A stretch of DNA of 64,000 nucleotides from Lysobacterales bacterium (lineage in GTDB: Bacteria; Pseudomonadota; Gammaproteobacteria; Xanthomonadales; SZUA-5): positions 57,021 through 121,020 of the forward strand of contig JALHRS010000008.1 in NCBI GenBank assembly GCA_022841325.1, in the 5' to 3' direction. The position numbers and the translations under genes were made by a program. The notes beneath the pieces were generated by a model that was given only the letters and a program-made list of their open reading frames with translations, did no database searches and was not told the DNA's origin. Below are positions 57,520 to 64,000 of the stretch, piece after piece; the first letter of the stretch is position 1, and each line of letters opens with the position of its first letter.

Positions 57520-58380
57520 TCAGGCGTTCTCGCTCGCCACCGGCACCACCGCCGGCGTGGCTGCGGGCCTATGTGCCTTGCGGTTCTTCCACAAGCTGTG
57601 CCAGTCCTTGAACACGCCAAAATGCGCCTGCCAGACCGAATCGGTGGTTTCGCCATCGGTCATGCCGCACGGCGGAAATTCGTTCTGTCTGGGCAGGTGA
57701 AAACTGCCGAAGAGCTGATCCCAGATCGGAAAGAACGCGGCGAAGTTGCGGTTCTGGTGCTCAGGCAGCGAAGAGTGGTGGATGCGGTGCACCTGAGGAC
57801 CGGCGATGAAGCGGGTCAGCGGCCCCATCGACAGACGCAGATTGACGTGGGTGAAGATCGCCCACAGCAGCGCGGCATCCCACACCAGCACGGTGTAACT
57901 GCCTTCGATGTTGAACAGGCCCATCGGGATGAAGATGAAGGGAATGCGGTAGACATTCTCCATCCAGTGGTGGCGGAAGCTGGTCGTGGCGTTCATGTGC
58001 ACCTCGGTGTGGTGCAGCTTGTGATGCGCCCAGAACCAGGCCCAGGTGTGCTGGCAGCGGTGGAACCAGTAGTAGCAGAAGTCGTGGATCAGCAGCAGCA
58101 GGAAGAACTGGCCGACGCCGCCGATCCAGCCCTCGGCGAACTGGATGTGGAACAGGGGGCCACCGAGAGCGGCTACGCCCATCGGCACCAGACGGCCGAC
58201 CAGCAGCATCGCCAGATTGGTCATCACCACGAAATTGACGATCCATATCAGGTTGAACAGGATCGCCGACGCCGGCTGATGCTTCTCCGCCGGGCGGAAG
58301 TACTCCACGGTCAGGCCGATGGCGCACAGCATCATGATCTTGTCGGTCCCGGTCAGGAGACTCTGCAGAAATTCCAGCAT
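57520..58380 (-). CDS. Fatty acid hydroxylase / sterol desaturase superfamily protein
   Basis: A 286-residue integral membrane di-iron enzyme. The histidine clusters are HDFCYYWFHRCQH (about 99-111), HHKLHH (about 119-124) and VHRIHHSSLPEHQN (about 199). The central aromatic-rich segments are membrane helices. Likely hydroxylates or desaturates a lipid; the substrate is not known. Monocistronic with its start at 58380. Confidence 0.9.
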   Translation of the reverse strand: MLEFLQSLLTGTDKIMMLCAIGLTVEYFRPAEKHQPASAILFNLIWIVNFVVMTNLAMLLVGRLVPMGVAALGGPLFHIQFAEGWIGGVGQFFLLLLIHDFCYYWFHRCQHTWAWFWAHHKLHHTEVHMNATTSFRHHWMENVYRIPFIFIPMGLFNIEGSYTVLVWDAALLWAIFTHVNLRLSMGPLTRFIAGPQVHRIHHSSLPEHQNRNFAAFFPIWDQLFGSFHLPRQNEFPPCGMTDGETTDSVWQAHFGVFKDWHSLWKNRKAHRPAATPAVVPVASENA

Positions 58381-58682
58381 CGTGTGCTACTCCAGTCGGC
58401 AGCCGCCTGGGCGACGCCGGATCAATCGGATCTTGCGGGCAAGAGTCGGGGCCGCCTGATACCTGCCAGCCCCTGGTCGATCGCAATATTCTACCTCTTC
58501 AAGGTGTGATCGACGTCGAGGCGGTTCAGTTCCCGGCGGGCTCAGCTTTGCAACTCGCAGCGCCAGCGTTCTCCGTACCGATGGAGTTTCGTCGCCCCAA
58601 GCCCGTCCCCGGTTGCACCAGCGCGAAACCACAGGTCCGAAAACGGCGAGCGCGGGCCCTGACGGGCGGGTACGATGTGGAC

Positions 58683-60107
58683 ATGACACTCGATCCCGCC
58701 AGCGCCTATCAAGCTCTGCTGAGCCGCGACCGCCGCTTCGACGGGCGATTCTTCGTCGGCGTCAGCACCACCGGCATCTATTGTCGACCGATTTGCCGGG
58801 TGCGCGCGCCGAAGGCCAGTTCCTGCCAGTTCTACGGTACTGCGGCGGCAGCCGAGGCCGCGGGATTCCGGCCCTGTTTGCGTTGCCGTCCGGAGCTGGC
58901 GCCGGGCGTGTCCCTGATCGACAGCCCGGATGCGCTGGCCAGCGCCGCTGCCCGCATGCTCGATGCCGGCATCGGACACGAGGGCCTGGCGGAGCTGGCT
59001 GAGCGGATCGGCGTCGGCGAGCGCCATCTGCGCCGCGTGTTTCAGGCCCATCTGGGAGTCACGCCGATCGCCTATGCGCAGACCCAGCGCCTGCTGCTGG
59101 CCAAGCGTCTGCTCAGCGAGACCCGTTTGCCGATCGCCCAGGCGGCGCAGATGGCGGGCTTCCGCAGCCTGCGTCGCTGCAATGCCCTGATCCGGGAGCG
59201 CTACCGAATGAGCCCGGGCGATCTGCGCCGGCAGGTACCGAGTCGAGTGAGCCACGACGGCGTGGTCCTCAGCCTGGATTACCGGCCACCCTACGATTGG
59301 CAGGCGATCCTGGATTTCTTTGCGATGCGCGCCGTGCCTGGAGTGGAGCAGGTGATGCAGGGCGTCTATCGCCGCTGCGTGCGCGATATTGGCAAGGACC
59401 GTCGGGCTGGCTGGATCGAAGTGAGCCACGACGCGCAGCGCTCGCGACTGCTGCTGTCGGTGTCGGAAACGCTGCGTTCCGATCTGCTTGGCCTGATTGC
59501 GGCCGTGCGCCGGCAGTTCGATCTGGATTGTGACCCCGAGCGCGTCTCCGAGGTTCTGGGTGCACTGGCTGCCGCTCGACCCGGGTTGCGTCTGCCTGGT
59601 GCCATCGACGGCTTTGAACAATCGGTGCGCGCGATTCTGGGCCAGCAGGTCAGTGTGGCCGCCGCGACCACGCTGGCGGGTCGCCTGGCGCAGACCTTCG
59701 GTACGCCATTGGCGACCGCGTATGCCGGCTTGAATCGGCTGTTCCCCTCTGCTGCCGAAGTGGCTGGCCTGGCCGAGGCCGATCTGGTCGGTCTGGGCAT
59801 CCTCGCGACCCGCGCCCGCAGCATTCTCGCGCTGGCGCAAGCGGTCGCCGGTGGTGAATTGCGGTTGCAGGCCGATGCACCGGTCGAATCCACACTGGCC
59901 CAGCTGCGGGCATTGCCCGGGATCGGCGATTGGACCGCGCAATACATTGCGCTGCGTTGCCTGTCCTGGCCAGATGCCTTCCCGCATACCGACCTCATCA
60001 TTCTGCGCGCCTTTCCCGGGCTCAAGCCGCGCGAGGTACTCGCCGCGGCAGAAGCCTGGCGCCCCTGGCGCGGCTACGCCACCTTGCACCTTTGGAAACA
60101 GGCATGA
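58683..60107 (+). CDS. Ada-type sensor/HTH fused to AlkA DNA glycosylase
   Basis: 474 residues in three parts. The N-terminal Ada zinc domain has Cys 34, 38, 65 and 68 (GIYCRPICRV and FRPCLRCRPE), where a Cys normally accepts methyl from phosphotriesters. An AraC-type helix-turn-helix follows (about 95-180). The C-terminal AlkA domain has an HhH-GPD motif (LPGIGDWTAQYIALRC) and catalytic Asp about 437 (PHTDLIIL). It should sense methylated DNA, activate transcription and excise 3-methyladenine. The stop overlaps the Ogt gene (ATGA). ATG 58683 is chosen over a GTG at 58506. Confidence 0.92.
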   Translation: MTLDPASAYQALLSRDRRFDGRFFVGVSTTGIYCRPICRVRAPKASSCQFYGTAAAAEAAGFRPCLRCRPELAPGVSLIDSPDALASAAARMLDAGIGHEGLAELAERIGVGERHLRRVFQAHLGVTPIAYAQTQRLLLAKRLLSETRLPIAQAAQMAGFRSLRRCNALIRERYRMSPGDLRRQVPSRVSHDGVVLSLDYRPPYDWQAILDFFAMRAVPGVEQVMQGVYRRCVRDIGKDRRAGWIEVSHDAQRSRLLLSVSETLRSDLLGLIAAVRRQFDLDCDPERVSEVLGALAAARPGLRLPGAIDGFEQSVRAILGQQVSVAAATTLAGRLAQTFGTPLATAYAGLNRLFPSAAEVAGLAEADLVGLGILATRARSILALAQAVAGGELRLQADAPVESTLAQLRALPGIGDWTAQYIALRCLSWPDAFPHTDLIILRAFPGLKPREVLAAAEAWRPWRGYATLHLWKQA

Positions 60108-60931
60108 ACACCACCATCATCCAGACCGTCCTCGGCCCGGCACGCCTGGCTACAGAGCAGGGCGCGCTGATCGGCCTGTGGTTTCGAGGCCAGCAACATG
60201 AGCCGGCGATGCCGCCAGAGGCGGTCGCCGTCGATGTCGATTCTGATCCAACGCTAGGTCTCGCTGCCGAGTGGCTGAGCGAGCATCTGGCCGGTGGTCG
60301 TGCGGCGGCGATGCCGAAACTGGCGCCGCGGGGCACGGATTTTCAGCAAGCGGTTTGGAAGGCGCTGCTGGAGATTCCCCCAGGCCAGACCACCACCTAT
60401 GGCGCCCTGGCTCTCGGCATCGGCAAACCCAGCGCTACCCGAGCCGTGGCTGCAGCCATCGGCCGCAATCCGGTCTCGGTGCTGATTCCCTGCCACCGGG
60501 TGATTGGCAGCAGCGGCAGCCTGACCGGCTACGCCGGCGGACTCGGGCGCAAAAAGGCTCTGCTGACAATGGAAAGCGGTGCCGACTTGCCCTGGATCTG
60601 CGCTGTCGAGGAATATCGAGCCCAGTACAGCGACCCTGTCGAAGTTGACGTGGGCGAACAGGTTCGCTGGGTTGATCGCGACGATGACGGCGAATACCCC
60701 GGGTGGAAGTGGGCCATCGGCGCCGACGGCCGGGGCGGCTGGGTGCCGCGTCGCTATTTCGGGCCCGGTGAACAGGCGTCCAGGGCATTGCGTCACTACA
60801 GCGCGCGCGAGCTGAGTTTGAGTCTGGGGGACAGAGTGCTCGAACTCGATAATCATTCCGGCTGGATGCTGGTCCAGAACCAGCGTGGTCAGCGCGGATG
60901 GGTGCCGACGTCGGCGCTACCATTGCGCTGA
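60104..60931 (+). CDS. ogt: O6-methylguanine-DNA methyltransferase fused to SH3-like domains
   Basis: 275 residues. The N-terminal two thirds is an Ogt/MGMT protein with GTDFQQAVWKALLEIPPGQT, ATRAVAAAIGRNP and the acceptor Cys about 130 in VLIPCHRVIG. The last about 100 residues are extra: two SH3-like repeats, one ending GGWVPRRYFGPG and the other ARELSLSLGDRVLEL...SGWMLVQNQRGQRGWVPTS. The SH3 part may hold the repair enzyme to a partner. Coupled to the Ada/AlkA gene, so together they recreate an Ada-like response split over two proteins. Confidence 0.9.
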   Translation: MNTTIIQTVLGPARLATEQGALIGLWFRGQQHEPAMPPEAVAVDVDSDPTLGLAAEWLSEHLAGGRAAAMPKLAPRGTDFQQAVWKALLEIPPGQTTTYGALALGIGKPSATRAVAAAIGRNPVSVLIPCHRVIGSSGSLTGYAGGLGRKKALLTMESGADLPWICAVEEYRAQYSDPVEVDVGEQVRWVDRDDDGEYPGWKWAIGADGRGGWVPRRYFGPGEQASRALRHYSARELSLSLGDRVLELDNHSGWMLVQNQRGQRGWVPTSALPLR

Positions 60932-61099
60932 TCGAGTGAAGCGCAAATGCGCTTCTCGATAGCTGCCGACGGCGCGTTGCGATAGGATACAATTATGCCC
61001 GAGCCGTGCTCCGTCTCGCCATGTTTGCGAAGATGCAGTCCATTGCGCTAGTGCAATGCTGATCCCGTGCGCTCGTGCGTCCCCGAAAGGATATCAAGA

Positions 61100-63694
61100 A
61101 TGCCAGGTACTCGCGTGATGGAATATATTGTCCTGGCAGTTGCAATCGCTGTGAGCCCTGGCGCCGAGGCGCAGGCCCCGATCCTGCAATGGACCAGCCT
61201 TAGTTCGGGTGCTCCGGGAGACCCTGTCGCTGAATTGGCTGGAGGTTTTTATAACCGGAAGGATAATGCCCTGGCGGTAGATAGCCAGGGCAATACGATT
61301 GTCATCGGTAGTGCCCAAGCAGGCGGGAGCCTGGTGATAAAATTCTCGTCTACTGGCGTCGTAATATGGAAAACAACCTCAGGACGAATCAACTCGCACA
61401 CGGTTGTAGTCGATCAAAATGACGACATCCTTGTTTCCGGGGCCAAGCTCTCGGGTGTCGACGGGTCGGTGCTCTGGTCTACAGGATCCGGTGGCTTTCT
61501 CGCTGTAGATAGCGTCGGCGATGTATTCGTTTCCCGTAGCGTTTATGACGCACAGCTGGGTCTGAGCATGCGCCTTGAAAAGCTGAATGGATTGGATGGC
61601 AGCTTACTCTGGACCATCTCCGATTCAGACAGGGGTAACATTGTTGCGACAACGGTGGACAGCAACGACGAGCTGATCGTCTTGGCTACCGAAGAGACAA
61701 CGATGCCTGCCGGTAACAGGCCAGCGACCTTCAAGTACGATGGGCAATCCGGTGCGCGACTTTGGAAATCAGCGGGTCCGGTGGGCGTCTACAACCAGGG
61801 TAGTGGCATCGCACTTGATGTTTCTGACAATGTGATCGTTACTGGATCAGCAGAAAATCAAAACTTGTGGCAGGATTACTTCACCGCCAAGTACAGCAGC
61901 AGCACAGGAGCCGAACTCTGGCGAGCGACTTTTAACGGTCCGGCCGGCACGGACGACGTAGCGCAAGCTGTCGTCGTTGATTCCCTCGGAGATGTCTACG
62001 TGACCGGATCTGCCCGGGTTGAAGATATCTTGTTTCGGCGCCTTCCGCAGTATTTGACGATCAAATACAATGGCGGCAATGGGCAAGTCGCGTGGACTTC
62101 CTTCTATCAGGGAACTGGGCGTTTGGGTGACTCTGCCCATTCCATTACGATCGATCAGAATGGCGGAGTTGTCGTAACTGGTGGATCGGAAGGGTTTCTG
62201 TCCGAATCAGTAGATTGGGCAACGGTCCGGTACAGCGCAGCAACTGGTGCCGAGGTCTGGAACAAGCGATTTTCGGCCGAATATCGAAAGCCGAGTACCG
62301 CCTACATCGCAAGAACGGCGCCCGACGGCGGCATCTTGGTAGCTGGCGACTCGATCGACGCAAATTCCGATCTCCGCGTGATCAAATATGAGGTGGCGAC
62401 CGGCAACGAACTCTGGAATTCGGAGGAAAGCCCTGTAGTCCTGTCTGAAGCGTTGGCTGATGGTGGATCGCATCGGGCCGCCGCGGTTGATCACGCCGGG
62501 AATACAATTGTTGTTGGGAAGGGATTCAATGGTTTTGATCAGGACTTTGTGACGGCAAAGTTTTCTTCCTCGGGAGCTTTGCTTTGGGCCGCGCGTTACC
62601 GCGGTCCTTACGATGGACTGGACTCGGCTGTCTCGGTGGCGGTTGACGGCACAGGTGATGTCTTTGTAACCGGCACTTCGATAGGCGCTAACGGGTCGAA
62701 TGATTTTCTAACGGCGAAATACCGCGGAGCCGACGGCAGTCAGCTTTGGACGGTGCGTTATGACGGTCCTGACCAAGGTCAGGATTTCGCTTCCGATCTG
62801 GCCATTGACCCGGCTGGGGATGTCTACGTAACTGGCGCTTCACAAGCGTTGGGGTCGACCGGGACCGATATTCTGACCATCCGCTACCGCGGGTCGGATG
62901 GGACGGCACTCTGGAGTTCGAGTTATTCGTCCCCCAACTTCGGCGAGGACATACCCCACGCAATCACGATCGGTCAGGCAGGCCAGGTTCTGGTAGCCGG
63001 CCAGTCGCAGCAGAGTCCGGCCAATCCCGACTACGTCACGATCAGCTACAACGGGCTGAATGGGCAGATTCAGTGGGCAAAGACCTACGCATCGCCAGAT
63101 AACTCTCAGGATATTGCCCGAGCTGTGACTACAGATCTGTCCGGTGATGTACTAGTTTCCGGCGAATCTGGTTTGGATACCGTAACTCTCAAGTACCGTG
63201 CATCGGATGGTGCCGAACTGTGGACTAGCCATCGGCTGAATGGCGAAGCAGTAAGAGCAATCGCCACGGATCAGTCCGGTGACGCGTTCGTGCTTTCGCG
63301 GCCACGCACAGGTCCGCATCAAGCCTTTGAAGTGCAGAAGCTGGCAGCGGCGACAGGTTCATCTCAATGGATGACACCAGTCGCTGCAATAACCGGGCGG
63401 GGTAACCATCTGATTCTGGGCGCCGATGGAAATCCTGTTGTCGCGGCCAGAATGTCTCTGGCCGGAGAGCCCGAGCAGTTCTACGCACTGAAATTCGATT
63501 CGTCGAATGGCACCGAGATCTGGCGAGTAGCGCCCGGATTGCTCGCGCAGAGCTTGGGAAGCGCAGCCCTGGCATTGGCGAGTGACGGTTCGCTGCGGAT
63601 CGCGAGCTCGGTTATTGCTGAGTCTGGGCAACGCATCGCAGTGTCCAAGCTGCGGATGAACGGTGAGTTGTTTGGCGATGGATTTGAGCAGTAG
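61100..63694 (+). CDS. Large exported beta-propeller protein (SBBP/PQQ-like repeats), tail FGDGFEQ
   Basis: An 864-residue protein with a signal peptide (YIVLAVAIAVSPGAEAQA). It contains many repeats of the form AxDxxGDVxVTGS...TAKYxxxxGxxLW, e.g. AVDGTGDVFVTGTSIG and AIDPAGDVYVTGASQA, giving a multi-bladed propeller. The C-terminus is NGELFGDGFEQ, close to the FASGFE tail of the cupredoxin. Base and codon use are more A+T-rich than in neighbouring genes. The ATG at 61100 follows GAAAGG. The function is probably extracellular or surface binding; no enzymatic site recognised. Confidence 0.82.
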   Translation: MPGTRVMEYIVLAVAIAVSPGAEAQAPILQWTSLSSGAPGDPVAELAGGFYNRKDNALAVDSQGNTIVIGSAQAGGSLVIKFSSTGVVIWKTTSGRINSHTVVVDQNDDILVSGAKLSGVDGSVLWSTGSGGFLAVDSVGDVFVSRSVYDAQLGLSMRLEKLNGLDGSLLWTISDSDRGNIVATTVDSNDELIVLATEETTMPAGNRPATFKYDGQSGARLWKSAGPVGVYNQGSGIALDVSDNVIVTGSAENQNLWQDYFTAKYSSSTGAELWRATFNGPAGTDDVAQAVVVDSLGDVYVTGSARVEDILFRRLPQYLTIKYNGGNGQVAWTSFYQGTGRLGDSAHSITIDQNGGVVVTGGSEGFLSESVDWATVRYSAATGAEVWNKRFSAEYRKPSTAYIARTAPDGGILVAGDSIDANSDLRVIKYEVATGNELWNSEESPVVLSEALADGGSHRAAAVDHAGNTIVVGKGFNGFDQDFVTAKFSSSGALLWAARYRGPYDGLDSAVSVAVDGTGDVFVTGTSIGANGSNDFLTAKYRGADGSQLWTVRYDGPDQGQDFASDLAIDPAGDVYVTGASQALGSTGTDILTIRYRGSDGTALWSSSYSSPNFGEDIPHAITIGQAGQVLVAGQSQQSPANPDYVTISYNGLNGQIQWAKTYASPDNSQDIARAVTTDLSGDVLVSGESGLDTVTLKYRASDGAELWTSHRLNGEAVRAIATDQSGDAFVLSRPRTGPHQAFEVQKLAAATGSSQWMTPVAAITGRGNHLILGADGNPVVAARMSLAGEPEQFYALKFDSSNGTEIWRVAPGLLAQSLGSAALALASDGSLRIASSVIAESGQRIAVSKLRMNGELFGDGFEQ

Positions 63695-63855
63695 AGCTGC
63701 AAGCAGGTCCAGGTTGGACCGCGGCAGCCAAGAGCCAAAGCTGCCCTCGGCTTATTCAGGCCTGGACGTCAGTTACTGACGTCATTGATCTGGACCGGGG
63801 AAACGGCTAGTGGACGTGTATGCCGAGGCGCCAACACCGTTGGTAGTCGAGCGCC

Positions 63856-64000
63856 TTACTGCACTTCTATCGTGATCTTCTCGCTCATGATCGGCGGATC
63901 GTGGGGAATGTGGTTGGCGTCTCCCAGCACCAGTTGCAGGGTGTGCTTGCCGGCGGGCAAATCCAGCGTGATTTCGGTCTGACGGGTTTCGTTGCGGGCC
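63856..64000 (-). CDS. DUF4399 protein, C-terminal part (runs off the window)
   Basis: Minus-strand frame open from the window edge to a TAA at 63856-63858. It encodes 47 residues including ITLDLPAGKHTLQLVLGDAN and HIPHDPPIMSEKITIEVQ. This matches the C-terminal half of DUF4399 proteins, short exported proteins whose N-terminal half usually has a GxHHH-like motif (not visible here). Function unknown. 63695-63855 contains no other gene. Confidence 0.8.
   Translation of the reverse strand, partial: ARNETRQTEITLDLPAGKHTLQLVLGDANHIPHDPPIMSEKITIEVQ

Noticed and set aside
60976..60999. Promoter ttgcga...tacaat upstream of the propeller gene
   Set aside because: The spacing between the two boxes is far too short for a sigma-70 promoter.

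Overview
The window is high-G+C DNA from a gammaproteobacterium, most likely of the Xanthomonadales/Lysobacterales. The evidence is an RpfE-like (COG4255) protein, HutD, a DUF2569 protein, an exosortase H, the ndk-rlmN-pilW-rodZ-yfgM-bamB-der chromosomal block, and many Pseudomonas/Xanthomonas-type REP palindromes with the core GTGGGAGCGGCTTCAGCCGCGA. This is inferred from gene content and repeats; no rRNA or marker-gene comparison was possible. I found no tRNA, rRNA, CRISPR array, transposase or phage genes.

Layout. 1-1821 (minus): aroK-aroB and the start of a WGR-domain gene. 2.1-4.0 kb: exosortase H, an SDR epimerase and pdxH. 4.2-6.6 kb: a cobalamin-type binding protein without signal peptide and an RpfE-like protein, set among MITE-like and palindromic elements. 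6.6-9.8 kb: a crotonase and an outer-membrane patatin. 10.2-15.6 kb: an Nqr-type NADH-dehydrogenase operon (nqrB-C-D-E-F-apbE-nqrM-CBS), compact, with no nqrA and with an nqrB lacking its covalent flavin site. This is the most unusual gene system in the window. 16.0-18.7 kb: cold-shock and RRM RNA-binding proteins, a META-MliC lipoprotein, HutD and ComEA. 18.9-29.1 kb: M20 and M28 peptidases, an enoyl-reductase-like dehydrogenase, and a secreted DUF1800-DUF1501-cupredoxin operon. 29.1-36.4 kb: beta-oxidation genes fadH, fadA and fadB separated by dense short repeats. 36.8-43.4 kb: ndk, rlmN, pilW, rodZ, yfgM, bamB, der. 43.5-48.3 kb: moeA, a rhodanese-MoeB fusion, a methyltransferase, a DUF1244 protein and folD. 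48.3-52.0 kb: a four-gene TRAP transporter with a TatT component. 52.2-57.0 kb: fadD and phospholipid genes. 57.2-60.9 kb: a DUF4139 gene remnant, a fatty acid hydroxylase, and an alkylation-repair pair (Ada/AlkA fusion plus an Ogt-SH3 fusion). 61.1-63.7 kb: a large exported propeller protein. The window ends in a DUF4399 gene.

Themes. (1) Fatty-acid catabolism recurs: crotonase, fadH, fadA, fadB, fadD. (2) Envelope and export functions are common: exosortase H, patatin, PilW, RodZ, BamB, TRAP, ApbE and several lipoproteins. (3) Intergenic DNA is unusually rich in repeats: heptanucleotide tandem arrays of at least three types, at least four kinds of palindromic element, and elements with 13-bp terminal inverted repeats. 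(4) Three exported proteins share a short F-x-[DS]-G-F-[EN] motif, at the C-terminus in two and just after the signal peptide in the third.
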